DNA from: Ereboglobus sp.
GTDB lineage: Bacteria > Verrucomicrobiota > Verrucomicrobiia > Opitutales > Opitutaceae
Assembly (NCBI GenBank): GCA_029974595.1
Contig: JARKRC010000063.1
Coordinates: 275,944-339,943 of the forward strand
Length of the DNA: 64,000 nucleotides
Reading direction: 5' to 3'
In this document: piece by piece, positions 20,335 through 29,814 of the stretch
Numbering within the stretch: the stretch's first letter is position 1
Layout of the letters: each line of letters starts with the position of its first letter
The notes under the pieces: generated by a model
Told to the model about the DNA's origin: nothing
The model's database searches: none
Seen by the model: only the letters and a program-made list of their open reading frames with translations
Made by a program: the position numbers and the translations under genes

Positions 20335-21663
20335 TCACGCATCGAGCGTCCACGGCGCGCGCAGGGTGCGCTGGAAATAACGGACGGCGTCGGGCGCGCC
20401 CACGACTTGCTCAGTGACCGGATCAAAGCGGAGCTCGCTGCGTCCGGTGCGGAAGGCAATGTTTGCGAGATGCGCGGCAGCCGTCACGCAATGCGCATCG
20501 CCCATCGGGGCGCGCGGTCTCGCACCGTTGAGCGCGCATTCGATAAAGTCGTTCATATGGCCGCGCGGACCGCTTTGCGAGAGGGAGAGTCTTTGCGTGG
20601 GGATTTGTATGCGGCGCAGGTGCGGAGCGCTGTATTCCACAATGCCTCGGTTGACATAAACCGAGCCCTCGGATCCGTCGATATGCACGCCCTCGCGGAG
20701 CGCGGAGCAGACCTGGATGACAATGCCGTTTGCGTAATGCGCCTCGAATGAGTAATCGGCAGCGGTATTATATAACGGGCTGTCATCGAGGAAGCGTGCC
20801 TTTGCCTCGCGGATCGCAATGGGCATCACGTTGTTTACACGCATGGCGAGAGCGGCTGAGTCGAAATGGTGGCCGACCCAGTCGGTCAGGCAGCCGCCTC
20901 CAAAGGCGAAGCTCCATCTCCAGTTGTAATGAACGCGAGCCTTGCAGTAGGGAAGTGGCTCGGCCGGTCCGATCCATGTTTCATAGTCAAGCTCCGGCGG
21001 GACAGGTTCGGGCATGCCCGGCGCGGGCCGTGCCGGACGCTTGTTCATATCGGATGGGAGCCCGACTCGCACGCGTTTGATCGTGCCAAGGTAGCCGCCG
21101 CGCGCCAGGTCGATGACGCGCAGAAAGTAGGTGCTGGATCGCTGCTGGCTGCCAATTTGGCAGACCACACCGGCGAATTGCACGGCGTTAAGCATGGCGC
21201 GTGTCTCGGGAATGGAAGCGCCGGCGGGTTTCTCGCAATAAATATGTTTTCCGGCGCGCGCGGCATAAATGACATTGAGCGCGTGCCAGTGCTCCGGTGT
21301 GGCGATGAGCACGGCGTCGATGTCGGGACGCGCCAGGAGTTCGCGCATGTCGCCATATTCGGTGCAACCTTTATAGGCGCCGGAGCGTTTTTCCTTGGCG
21401 TAAGTCTCCTCAACCATGCGGTGCGCCTGTTCGCGGTGTTTTTTATCCACATCGCACACGGCTACAACGCGGACTGATGGATTGGCAAGGGCGTTGGTTA
21501 GGTTGGCGCGTCCTTGGATGCCGGTGCCGATACAGCCGATGTTGAGCCGGGCCGATGGCGCGACTGCATCACTGAGACCGAGCGTCTGGGCGCGGACGAT
21601 GGATGGAAATGTAGTGGCGACGGAGGAGACAGCGAGGGTTTTAAGAAAGGAGCGGCGGTTCAT
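20335..21663 (-). CDS. Gfo/Idh/MocA-family oxidoreductase, Tat-exported
   Basis: 442 residues starting MNRRSFLKTLAVSSVATTF, a textbook twin-arginine leader. The NAD(P)-binding fold begins RLNIGCIGTGIQGRANL, followed by VVAVCDVDKKHREQA, AVLIATPEHWHALNV and the catalytic-site EKP motif in IYCEKPAGASIPETR. The C-terminal domain carries WRWSFAFGGGCLTDWVGHHF, where the conserved D-x-x-x-H arrangement is typical of this family. The protein is probably periplasmic and oxidises or epimerises a sugar released by the neighbouring GH2 or lyase enzymes. The gene is 81 bases downstream of the FG-GAP gene and 56 bases upstream of the HEAT gene. The leader has CCCTCC instead of a Shine-Dalgarno sequence. 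Confidence 0.88.
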   Translation of the reverse strand: MNRRSFLKTLAVSSVATTFPSIVRAQTLGLSDAVAPSARLNIGCIGTGIQGRANLTNALANPSVRVVAVCDVDKKHREQAHRMVEETYAKEKRSGAYKGCTEYGDMRELLARPDIDAVLIATPEHWHALNVIYAARAGKHIYCEKPAGASIPETRAMLNAVQFAGVVCQIGSQQRSSTYFLRVIDLARGGYLGTIKRVRVGLPSDMNKRPARPAPGMPEPVPPELDYETWIGPAEPLPYCKARVHYNWRWSFAFGGGCLTDWVGHHFDSAALAMRVNNVMPIAIREAKARFLDDSPLYNTAADYSFEAHYANGIVIQVCSALREGVHIDGSEGSVYVNRGIVEYSAPHLRRIQIPTQRLSLSQSGPRGHMNDFIECALNGARPRAPMGDAHCVTAAAHLANIAFRTGRSELRFDPVTEQVVGAPDAVRYFQRTLRAPWTLDA

Positions 21664-21744
21664 ATCGGAGGGTTGAATTTCAGGCGAAAATGCAGACTGC
21701 GGACATGAAGCCTGGAGTCCGAAAAATGATCATGCGGAGATTAA

Positions 21745-23871
21745 TTATTGTCCCTTGTCGATTCTGTATGGTTGCACATTGGAGCCGGGTGGCAGTGAAA
21801 AATAGGCGCGGTAGTTGGAATCGTTGGACAGCCAACCCGGGCGGATGGGTTGATAGAGCTCGCCTTGTTTGGGATTGTCGTCCTGCGTGTAAATCCAGAT
21901 TTCATTCAAGTCCCACACCACGATCTCGTCGCGACAGTCCCCGGTTAGGTCGAGGGCATGATAGCACAGGTCCGGATGCCCGTCGGCGGGAAGACGGACG
22001 ACTCGCCGGCCCCAGCCGTCGAAGAGGCCGCCATCCTCATGGTTGGCCGAAAGCATGACAAACTCGCCGGGTTTTCCGGTCCAGTTGACCGGGAGGCACA
22101 CGCTGCCGTGCTGGAACGGTTCCATCACGTGATAAATCTCACCTTTGGAATTGAAAAAATGTATAATTCCTTGATTACCCCAAAAATTGACGGTCACGGT
22201 TTCCAATCCCGGCAAATCAGGGCGGAAATCGGCGACGCCGGGATTTTGCACATGGCCTATATAGTGATGTTTCAGGATATTTCCCTTCAGGTCGGTGATG
22301 ACCACGCCCTCGTCGCTGGCGGCGATGAAGATGGACATCTCCTTGTCGTCAGGGTGCATCTTGAACACGGCCAGTCCATCGTCGTGGTCCTTCAGCTTGT
22401 CGTCGAGCGTCCAGAGCAACTTTCCGTCATGATCGTAGAGTGAGTAACCGATGGCAATCTCATCCTTGCCGTCGCCATCGACATCGCAGGGAAATGGATA
22501 ATGCCCGGTCACGCATTGAGCGCTCCAGAGCAGGTTGAGTTTATCGTCCAGAATCCAGAAACTCGTGTAACGGTCTTTTATCAAAATGTCGGCGTTCCGC
22601 CCAGTGCCACGCACATCGCAAAACGCGATCGAATCCCCAAGAATGCGTGGAAACCATTTATTATGCGGCGACGGACGCTTGATTTTAGGCGACACGAGCG
22701 GGCGCTCTGGCGTGGCTGCACTGTATTTTTCCTTACCGGTTGCGCCGTCGGCGACGATGATGCGCTGCCCCATGGTATAAATCACCTCGTTGTGCCCGTC
22801 GCCGTCGATGTCATGAATCTGAAACGCGACATCGTTGCTCAGATGACTGTTCCATGGATCGGGTTCGCCCACCTGCCAGAGGATTTCTCCGTCGAGATTG
22901 ATGGCGGTGATGCAGCTGATCTCGGCGTTGGCATCCTTGGGTCCATGGTGTTTGACTTGTGCGATGACGATTTCCTTCCGCCCGTCACCATCCAAGTCAC
23001 CGAAGCGAAAATTGCGGCCAATGCCAAAGTTTCCGATTTGTATTTTTTTCCAGACTACAGGTTTCGGATTGTTCGCCTGGAGCTCGCATTCGTCGGCGTC
23101 CTTGGTTGCTTGGGCGGCTTCAAGTAGATCCTTGCTTTCCGGTGTCATCGTCACCGTGACTTCGGCGAAGGTCGCGGGCACGTCGGCGACGAGCGCGATG
23201 CCGCCACGCGGGAAAGTGGCATCGATCACCTCAAGCACGGTGTTGTCGTTGAGGGTCGCTCGGATTCTATCGCCGTCGACACTGATGACGGCGTTTATAT
23301 ACTGATCGATTTTATAAGGGAACGGTTTTTCCGCCAATATCTTTTCGAAGGGCACTCGGAAGCCGGCGCCGTCCTTGACGAGCTTTATAAACGCCTTGCC
23401 TTTTTCAACTACGAGCATGTAGTTGCGGCGGTCGGTCTGGTAGCGAAACACCACGCCGCTGATTCCATCCGTGGCGTGCGGCATGAAACGGACATTTGCC
23501 GTGTAATCCTGCCAGAGCGGATTGCCGGCGGCGAGGATGGGATGCACATCGGAGTATTTGGTGTTTTTCATAAACTGTCCCACCATGCGGCGGCCGTCCA
23601 TCTCGATGCCGCGCCAAGCGCGCTGCCATTCCACTTCGGAGCGATAGGTTGAGACCGCCCAGCCAGCTGTCGGCGAGGTGGCCCGGATGTAATGATACTC
23701 AGCCTCCGCGCCGACGACGCCGAGCAGCACCCCTGACGGGAGTTGGTCGAAGTTGTCCTTGAAAACAACCACCGGAGGACTGCCGGTGGCGGAGGCGAGG
23801 GCGAGACCCGACAGCACGATGGCGAATGCGAGGCGAATGGAAGTCCTGATGGAAGAAGCGGACGATTTCAT
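21745..23871 (-). CDS. Secreted jelly-roll plus FG-GAP beta-propeller protein
   Basis: 708 residues. A signal peptide (LAFAIVLSGLALASATG) is followed by an N-terminal concanavalin/LamG-like or 3-keto-glucoside-hydrolase-like sandwich (about residues 35-240: FKDNFDQLPSG, VVFRYQTDRRNYMLVV). The rest is a propeller with FG-GAP/VCBS-type calcium loops: FGDLDGDGRKEIVIAQ, HDIDGDGHNEVIYTMG, CDVDGDGKDEIAIGYS and LDLTGDCRDEIVVWD. Rhamnogalacturonan lyases of PL11 share this kind of calcium-loop propeller, and a pectin context makes a related role attractive, but I see no decisive catalytic motif. The gene lies between a GH2 gene (111 bases upstream) and an oxidoreductase. Confidence 0.7.
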   Translation of the reverse strand: MKSSASSIRTSIRLAFAIVLSGLALASATGSPPVVVFKDNFDQLPSGVLLGVVGAEAEYHYIRATSPTAGWAVSTYRSEVEWQRAWRGIEMDGRRMVGQFMKNTKYSDVHPILAAGNPLWQDYTANVRFMPHATDGISGVVFRYQTDRRNYMLVVEKGKAFIKLVKDGAGFRVPFEKILAEKPFPYKIDQYINAVISVDGDRIRATLNDNTVLEVIDATFPRGGIALVADVPATFAEVTVTMTPESKDLLEAAQATKDADECELQANNPKPVVWKKIQIGNFGIGRNFRFGDLDGDGRKEIVIAQVKHHGPKDANAEISCITAINLDGEILWQVGEPDPWNSHLSNDVAFQIHDIDGDGHNEVIYTMGQRIIVADGATGKEKYSAATPERPLVSPKIKRPSPHNKWFPRILGDSIAFCDVRGTGRNADILIKDRYTSFWILDDKLNLLWSAQCVTGHYPFPCDVDGDGKDEIAIGYSLYDHDGKLLWTLDDKLKDHDDGLAVFKMHPDDKEMSIFIAASDEGVVITDLKGNILKHHYIGHVQNPGVADFRPDLPGLETVTVNFWGNQGIIHFFNSKGEIYHVMEPFQHGSVCLPVNWTGKPGEFVMLSANHEDGGLFDGWGRRVVRLPADGHPDLCYHALDLTGDCRDEIVVWDLNEIWIYTQDDNPKQGELYQPIRPGWLSNDSNYRAYFSLPPGSNVQPYRIDKGQ

Positions 23872-23982
23872 GATATTATAATACTGGTTAATAACAAACG
23901 GGTGGCACGGAATGCTTATTTACTGCTCAATACGATTGTTGCCGGCTATAGTCCATCCGATCATCCACGGTTTCCCATTTTT

Positions 23983-26241
23983 TCAGACGGCGACTTTCAA
24001 CTCACCCGGAGAATATACAACGTCGCCCCAGCGGAAACGGTATTCAAAAACTCCGCGTTTTTTGCGACCAAGCGAGTTGCCATTCAGGAACAATACCGCT
24101 TCGTCGCCGGATGTGTATACATGAACCGGCGTGACCTGTCCCTCGCGGCCGGGCCAATTCCAGTAGGGCAGGATATCCGCCATGGGCAGGTTGGGGCGCC
24201 AGCGGGATTGGTATAAATAATATCGGTCTTTTGGAAAGCCGGCGAGGTCGACAATGCCGAAGTAGGAGCTGCGTGACGGGACCCGCGGCTTGGCGAGCCC
24301 GTCCAGTTCTTTTGTCACCTGCACCTGCTCGGCGGCGGTGGTAAAATTGAGCAGATTGGTGGTGTCGCTGGTGTAGGGCGTGGGTTCGCCGAGATAATCG
24401 AAACCGGTCCATACAAATTCACCCATCACGCTTGGATTTTCGTCCTGCGCCCGCCACTCGGCGTCGGGAGTGGAACCCCATTTTGGCGCGTATAAATCAT
24501 ATGAGCTGACTTGATAAGTGTTTTTGTCACGCCCCTCCAGTTTGTTCTCGGAGACCGGAAACACATATTCACCGCGCGAGCTGATCGTGGAGGCGGCCTC
24601 TGCGCCGAGGATGGGATACTGCGGGTGTGTCGGGTGTATTTTTGAATATTCAAACGGCTTATAATTATAGCCTAAAATATTGGCGGCTGTCATCAAGCCG
24701 TTGTGGCCGGATTGTATCAGATTGAAGCCGACGACGACGGGACGGGAACGGTTTTTCTCGCGCGCGATACCGGCTAGGAGGTGTACAGCGATTTTGCAGC
24801 CGCCGGATGCGCCTTGCTCGCGGATTTCATTGCCGATGCTCCACTGGATGACGCACGGGTGATTGCTATCGTGCCGCACCATCGCGCGAAAGTCCTTCTC
24901 GTGCCAGTCGGGGAAGATGCGGCTGTAGTCATCGCGGACTTTGCCGGAGGCCCAGCAATCGAAGGTCTCGGCCTGCACAAAAAAACTTATGCGATCACAG
25001 AGTTCGAGCAGTTCGGGCGCAGGGGAATTATGGCTGGTGCGGATGGCATTGCAGCCCATCTCATGCAGAACTCCGAGTTGGCGCTCCATTGCACGAAGGC
25101 TGATTGCGGCGCCTAGCGCGCCAAGATCGTGATGCATGCACACGTCGCGAATGGGCACGCGTTTCGCATTAAGCAAGAAACCGTTACTCGCGGTATGCTG
25201 GATTGCACGGATGCCGAAGGGGGTGCGCACACGATCGATGATTGCACCGTCCCGGGTGATGTCGGTTCCGGCGACGTAGCGGTTGCGTGTTTCGAGGCTC
25301 CAGAGCCGAGGGAATGGGATGACAAGGGAATGCGAGCCCCAAGCTTGTTCCCCCGCTTCAATCCGGGCTGTCGCGGGCAGGCTTTGCAGAATGGCTTGGC
25401 CAACGGGTAAACCGACATGGTCGGCCTGATATATCTTCGTGATAATATCGGCCTCGGATTTATTTCCGGTCTTGTTGTCAATCGTGACCGCGACATTCAC
25501 CACGGCGGAGTTGTTTGTGATAACGGGCGTGGTGACGCGCACGCCCCATTGCGCGATATGCACAGGAGCCGTCTTGACGAGCCAGACGTTTCTATAAATG
25601 CCGCAGTCTGGATACCAGCGCGAGGATTCGCGAGGATTGTCGGGGCGGATGGCAAGAGTGCTTTTTCCGCCGAGTTTCATATACGGCGTGAGATCCACAC
25701 GCCAAGGAGTGTAGCCGTAGGGCCAGCCGCCGGCAAAAACGCCGTTTATCCACACGGTCGCGTAGGCCATGACGCCGTCGAGGTCGAGATAAACGCAGTG
25801 TGCCGTGTCGGTGGCCGGCAGGGTGAAATGTTTCCGATACCAGACGACGCCGAACCAGGGAAGCTTGGCGGTTTTGCCGATTAGCTCGGGATAAAACGGC
25901 TCTTCGATGCCCCAGTCGTGCGGAAGGTTCAGCGTGCGCCGGCGGGAGTCGTCGTAATCGGCGAGTGTGTATGAAATGCCGACGACGCGCATTTCGCCGG
26001 GACCGGCGCCCTTGATGCGTTCATAAACAAGGGAGTCCCCTGCGTCGGGCGGGTCGTTGCGGAAAAGCAGCCAGCCACTGTTGAAAAGCAGGCGCTCGCG
26101 CGGACTGTCCGGCTGCGTTTCGGGCGTGGCATGCAGGGTTGGCATGAATACTGCGACAATCATTACCAAAGATAACCAAGGGACCGGCGGGTCTCCACGG
26201 TAAGCGGGATTTTTCGCCTGATTATACTGGATGTCGGACAT
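23983..26241 (-). CDS. Glycoside hydrolase family 2 enzyme, C-terminally truncated
   Basis: 752 residues, exported (hydrophobic VPWLSLVMIVAVFMPTLHA near the N-terminus). Jelly-roll, Ig-like and TIM-barrel domains follow in GH2 order. The acid/base glutamate is in WSIGNEI at about residue 468, and the likely nucleophile in PILGAEAAS near residue 545; MGCNAIRTSHNSPAPELLEL is the preceding GH2 signature. Such enzymes are beta-galactosidases, glucuronidases or related; substrate is not decided by sequence. The C-terminal DUF4982-like domain begins (LFLNGNSLGRKK) but stops at TGA (23983-23985) right after GELKVAV; the untranslated continuation reads KNGKPW, the expected family motif, so the domain looks cut by a nonsense change. 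Only 37 bases separate it from the phosphoesterase gene upstream. Confidence 0.87.
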   Translation of the reverse strand: MSDIQYNQAKNPAYRGDPPVPWLSLVMIVAVFMPTLHATPETQPDSPRERLLFNSGWLLFRNDPPDAGDSLVYERIKGAGPGEMRVVGISYTLADYDDSRRRTLNLPHDWGIEEPFYPELIGKTAKLPWFGVVWYRKHFTLPATDTAHCVYLDLDGVMAYATVWINGVFAGGWPYGYTPWRVDLTPYMKLGGKSTLAIRPDNPRESSRWYPDCGIYRNVWLVKTAPVHIAQWGVRVTTPVITNNSAVVNVAVTIDNKTGNKSEADIITKIYQADHVGLPVGQAILQSLPATARIEAGEQAWGSHSLVIPFPRLWSLETRNRYVAGTDITRDGAIIDRVRTPFGIRAIQHTASNGFLLNAKRVPIRDVCMHHDLGALGAAISLRAMERQLGVLHEMGCNAIRTSHNSPAPELLELCDRISFFVQAETFDCWASGKVRDDYSRIFPDWHEKDFRAMVRHDSNHPCVIQWSIGNEIREQGASGGCKIAVHLLAGIAREKNRSRPVVVGFNLIQSGHNGLMTAANILGYNYKPFEYSKIHPTHPQYPILGAEAASTISSRGEYVFPVSENKLEGRDKNTYQVSSYDLYAPKWGSTPDAEWRAQDENPSVMGEFVWTGFDYLGEPTPYTSDTTNLLNFTTAAEQVQVTKELDGLAKPRVPSRSSYFGIVDLAGFPKDRYYLYQSRWRPNLPMADILPYWNWPGREGQVTPVHVYTSGDEAVLFLNGNSLGRKKRGVFEYRFRWGDVVYSPGELKVAV

Positions 26242-26278
26242 GGCTGTTTGTGTTTTTACAAATCACCTTGGGTGGGCT

Positions 26279-28123
26279 TTATTTTTCGATGACGAACTCG
26301 TCACGCAGTTTTCCATTCACGTCATACGCGCGGTAACGCAGCGTCCGGTCCTCGACCTTGATATCGAGTATCTGCCAAGTGGGCACCTTCGTGAAGCCGA
26401 CCTCGGTATATTCATGTTTTCCTTGTTCGTATAATTTGGTGCCGGAGACAGTGATAAGATAGATTGTGCCGCCGTTGGGTTTGCCGACACGTCGGCCTGC
26501 GTTCATCGGGTAGGTGCGCAGGTAGGCGTGGTCGTGACCCTGCAACGCGAGGTCCACATGATAACGGTCGAAAATCGGAACCCAGTGCTTGTTTATATCC
26601 GGGTACGACCGGCCGGGGCGGGAGGCGTAGGCGGGATGATGATAGGAGACGAATTTCCAGAGCGCCTTGGTGTCGCGGAGTTGCTGCTCCAGCCAACTAG
26701 CCTGCTCGGGAATATCCTTGTTGGAGTCAAGTACGATAACCAAAGCATTGCCATATTCAAAGGAATAGGCGTGGCCCGGGCTGATGTTTTTAGGACCATT
26801 GTCGCGGACGGTGAAGAAGCGTTGATACAAAAGAGGTTTTCCCCCTTGATATTCGTGATTGCCGATCACGGGTACAATAGGGCGGCGGTCAAAGAGTTCG
26901 TTGGCGTTGTGGAAGAAGTCATCCCAGTCGTCACGCTCGTTACCGCGTGTTACCAGATCGCCGGCCATGATAACAAAGGCGGCATCGGGGCGTTGTTTCA
27001 CCGCGTCTTTCATCATGCGCCCCCATTCCATGAAGCCATTTTGGGCGTCGCCGAGATAAATGAACGAGAACGTTTTTGGACGCCCGGGCGCGGTGGTGAA
27101 CTCAACCGGCTTTATCCAGCCTGTGTCAGTGCCATCGCCGATAGTGTAGGTATAAGTGGTGCCGGGCTTGAGATCGGTAAGTCGGACGGTGTGCAGGTGG
27201 ATGACGGGGTCGTTGACGATGTCTTTTGTCACGAATTTTTCGGTGATCGCAGTAATCTTTTGCGCGCTGTCGATCTTGAATGAGGATGATTTCTCTTCGG
27301 CGAGCGCAAGCGCGCCCCGTGTAGTTGCAGCGTTGGTGCGCCAGCGTATGGTCTGCGTTGTGTCCGGCTCGTCCGTCCATGTGAGAAGGATATTGTCGGG
27401 CTTCGTCGAGCTGGGATAGGGGCTGAGACGGAATTCGCGGTAGAGCTTGCCCTTGTCACGCATGGAGCGCTGCGTGAAGATTAGCGTGTGTCCGATGAAC
27501 TCATCCGGGGCCTTGGAAAGGCGGCGTTCGCTGTCCACATAAAGGCGCTCCTCTAGGGCAACCTTCCCGAGTCGCAAATGACCTGGATAAAGTTCCGAGA
27601 CTTCGGGTTCCGGACCGTTTTTCTCCGCTGGGGTGATGACCACCGCGTAATTCTCAGGTATGCCTGAAAGCGATGGGAGACCGAGACCGACATGCCCGGA
27701 CGGGAACTGACGCGACCATGTTTCGTATTCCGTCGACGAGATGTTCCAGCGTCCCTCGCCACGGATGAAGCCACGGTTATTCAGCCAGAACGGATCTCCC
27801 TTCTTGATGGTTGGGATTACCACATGCACCCATGCCGGTTTGGAAATATGAAAGTTGATGAATGTCGTGCCGAGCAGGTGCCTCTCGTCGGCAGTAAGCT
27901 GGCCGGTCAGCTCATCCAGTGACATCGTCGCCAGTTTTTCGGTGCCGCACACGTCGATCAATCGTTCGCGGGTTGCAACTATGGTGTCGAGGAACGACGG
28001 ACCATCCAACGTATGTGCAGTCGAGCGCAGTGCGTTGATAAGGGCGAACAAGGCAAGAACAGCAATGGTGAATACAAAGCAAAATGGTTGATTTTTTGGG
28101 CGGAGAACGCGGTGTGCGATCAT
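26279..28123 (-). CDS. Calcineurin-like (purple acid phosphatase-like) secreted phosphoesterase
   Basis: 614 residues with a membrane-targeting N-terminus (FVFTIAVLALFALINALRS). The first half includes a fibronectin-like domain with DNILLTWTDEPDTTQTIRWR and LTDLKPGTTYTYTIGD, as in purple acid phosphatases. The catalytic half shows the metallophosphoesterase motifs in order: LGDAQNG, MAGDLVTRGNERDD, VIGNHEYQ, VSYHHPAY and LQGHDHAYLR. The GDxxY tyrosine that gives purple acid phosphatases their colour is not at the usual place (GDLVT), so a related non-purple enzyme is possible. It is the first gene of the minus-strand run and diverges from the PL10 gene at 28458. Its leader is pyrimidine-rich (CTCCTCTCCC before ATG). 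Confidence 0.85.
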   Translation of the reverse strand: MIAHRVLRPKNQPFCFVFTIAVLALFALINALRSTAHTLDGPSFLDTIVATRERLIDVCGTEKLATMSLDELTGQLTADERHLLGTTFINFHISKPAWVHVVIPTIKKGDPFWLNNRGFIRGEGRWNISSTEYETWSRQFPSGHVGLGLPSLSGIPENYAVVITPAEKNGPEPEVSELYPGHLRLGKVALEERLYVDSERRLSKAPDEFIGHTLIFTQRSMRDKGKLYREFRLSPYPSSTKPDNILLTWTDEPDTTQTIRWRTNAATTRGALALAEEKSSSFKIDSAQKITAITEKFVTKDIVNDPVIHLHTVRLTDLKPGTTYTYTIGDGTDTGWIKPVEFTTAPGRPKTFSFIYLGDAQNGFMEWGRMMKDAVKQRPDAAFVIMAGDLVTRGNERDDWDDFFHNANELFDRRPIVPVIGNHEYQGGKPLLYQRFFTVRDNGPKNISPGHAYSFEYGNALVIVLDSNKDIPEQASWLEQQLRDTKALWKFVSYHHPAYASRPGRSYPDINKHWVPIFDRYHVDLALQGHDHAYLRTYPMNAGRRVGKPNGGTIYLITVSGTKLYEQGKHEYTEVGFTKVPTWQILDIKVEDRTLRYRAYDVNGKLRDEFVIEK

Positions 28124-28457
28124 GGGAGAGGAGTTGGTTCAAAAGCGGATAGGTCGGTTTCTCCAAAAAAGCCGAGGTTGGAAATATGCGGAGTGGTCGA
28201 ATTTGGGTAAAAGAAGAGGATAAGGGGTGCTCGTTCATAAAAACGGACACGATGCCGAGTCGGGCATCGAAATGAAGCCATGACAAGCCTTATTTTTCAT
28301 TTCCCTGCGTCACTTATATTTATTGGCAATGACATTTATTTGTAACAGTATTAAAATTAATAAGATATATTGAATGAAATAGAGCATGGACACCATTTAT
28401 TTCATTTCATCTTTTCTTGCAATCCGCGCGTTCCTATCTCGTCATGCGGATGTCATC
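28124..28457. promoter_or_regulatory. Divergent intergenic region, probable promoters for phosphoesterase and PL10 genes
   Basis: About 330 bases between two divergently transcribed genes. The segment 28290-28385 is strongly AT-rich in an otherwise GC-rich context, so control elements for both genes are likely here. I could not fix a specific -35/-10 pair. An in-frame ATG at 28386 would extend the PL10 product by 24 residues. Confidence 0.45.
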
Positions 28458-29648
28458 ATGAGCTTGCTCCGCCGTTTTCCGTTATTTTTGTTCCTCGCGC
28501 CCTGTCTTTTCGCACAAGAGCCGCCATTTCGTCTCGATGATATTGGTGGGTTTCAGGACAGCGCCAACCATTGGCGCAAAATCAAGAACGACAGCTATGT
28601 CATTCAGGCACTCCCGAATCAGCCGAGGTACAAGGTTTATCAGGTCCCTCAGATTGCGGCCAACATACTGCTTTTCCAGCGTGCGAACGGCGGCTGGCCC
28701 AAGGACTACGACATGCTCGCCATTCTCACCCGGGAGCAGGCACAGATGGTGGCCGCCACCCGCAACAAGGAGGACACCAGTTTCGATAACCATAACATTC
28801 ATCCCCAGGTCGCCTATCTTGCGAAAGTTTTTTCCGCAACGCGCAAGGAGGATTATCGTGCCGCGTGCCTGCGTGGGTTCGATTTCATGCTTGCGGCGCA
28901 GTTAAAGAGCGGCGGGTTTCCGCAACGTTGGCCCAATCCGCGCTCCTTCCATGCCCACATCACTTTCAACGACGGTGTGATGGTGGGCATCATGAACGTG
29001 CTTGATGACGCTGCCAAAGGAGCCAATGGCTGGGACTGGCTTGACGACGTTCGACGAAAAAAAGCCGCAATCGCTGTCGAGCGCGGCATCGCCTGCATCC
29101 TCGCCATACAGTACCACCAGAAAGACGGAATTCTGACTGGCTGGGGGCAGCAGCATGATCCAAAAACCGGCCTGCCCTCTGATGGACGGGACTTCGAACT
29201 GGCCTGTATTTCTCCACAAAATACAAGTGAGATCGTCAGTTTTCTCATGAGGATCGACAACCCCGATGACGCCGTCATTCGCTCCATCAATGCCGCTGTG
29301 GATTGGATGGAGCGAGTCCGTCTCACCGGCATGAGAGTCGAAAAGTTCAAGGCACCAAAGGCGAAATATCTGCGCCACAACACCGACGAGGACAAACGCG
29401 TGGTCACCGATCCGTTAGCCAGCCCCATTTGGGCACGCTGTTACGAAATGGACACTGATCGTCCTATCTTCTCCGGTCGCGACGGTGTAAAAAAGTACGA
29501 TTTCAATGAAATAGATCGCGAGCGCCGCACCGGTACGCCTTGGTTCGGAGAGTATCCAAAAAACATCCTGAAAAAGGACTATCCCACTTGGTTGAAACGC
29601 AACCCGCACGCGATGAGAAATCAAACACCTATATTCGACCGTGATTAA
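28458..29648 (+). CDS. PL10-type pectate lyase, secreted
   Basis: Third pectate lyase paralogue, 396 residues from ATG 28458 (MSLLRRFPLFLFLAPCLFAQ, a typical signal peptide). An upstream in-frame ATG at 28386 would add residues ahead of the signal peptide and is less likely. Hallmarks: SANHWRKIKNDSY, ILLFQRANGGWPKDYDM, TSFDNHNIHPQVAYLAKVF, GFPQRWPNPRSFHAHITFND and RRTGTPWFGEYPKNI. The FDN-x-x-x-H-x-Q segment departs from the other two copies (NHNIH instead of NETTH), so specificity may differ. It is the only plus-strand gene in the first 31 kb and stands alone, with a promoter region shared with the phosphoesterase. Confidence 0.87.
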   Translation: MSLLRRFPLFLFLAPCLFAQEPPFRLDDIGGFQDSANHWRKIKNDSYVIQALPNQPRYKVYQVPQIAANILLFQRANGGWPKDYDMLAILTREQAQMVAATRNKEDTSFDNHNIHPQVAYLAKVFSATRKEDYRAACLRGFDFMLAAQLKSGGFPQRWPNPRSFHAHITFNDGVMVGIMNVLDDAAKGANGWDWLDDVRRKKAAIAVERGIACILAIQYHQKDGILTGWGQQHDPKTGLPSDGRDFELACISPQNTSEIVSFLMRIDNPDDAVIRSINAAVDWMERVRLTGMRVEKFKAPKAKYLRHNTDEDKRVVTDPLASPIWARCYEMDTDRPIFSGRDGVKKYDFNEIDRERRTGTPWFGEYPKNILKKDYPTWLKRNPHAMRNQTPIFDRD

Positions 29649-29814
29649 ATCGCTATTAGCTGTTCAGTCCCAGAGAGAGGTGGTGAGGGTTTGAAAAACA
29701 TACCAACATCACAACAATTATGGGACAAATATTACATGGTTGCGCCGGCACAACGGCGGCGGTGCGCCAGGCGATCCAATATAGTCAAGAGAGCCTCAGG
29801 TGCTTAGCTACGCG
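29649..29814. other. Convergent intergenic gap, nothing recognised
   Basis: About 165 bases between the 3' ends of the PL10 gene and the S41 protease gene. No strong terminator hairpin, RNA or repeat was recognised. Base composition of the coding regions changes around here. Confidence 0.35.
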
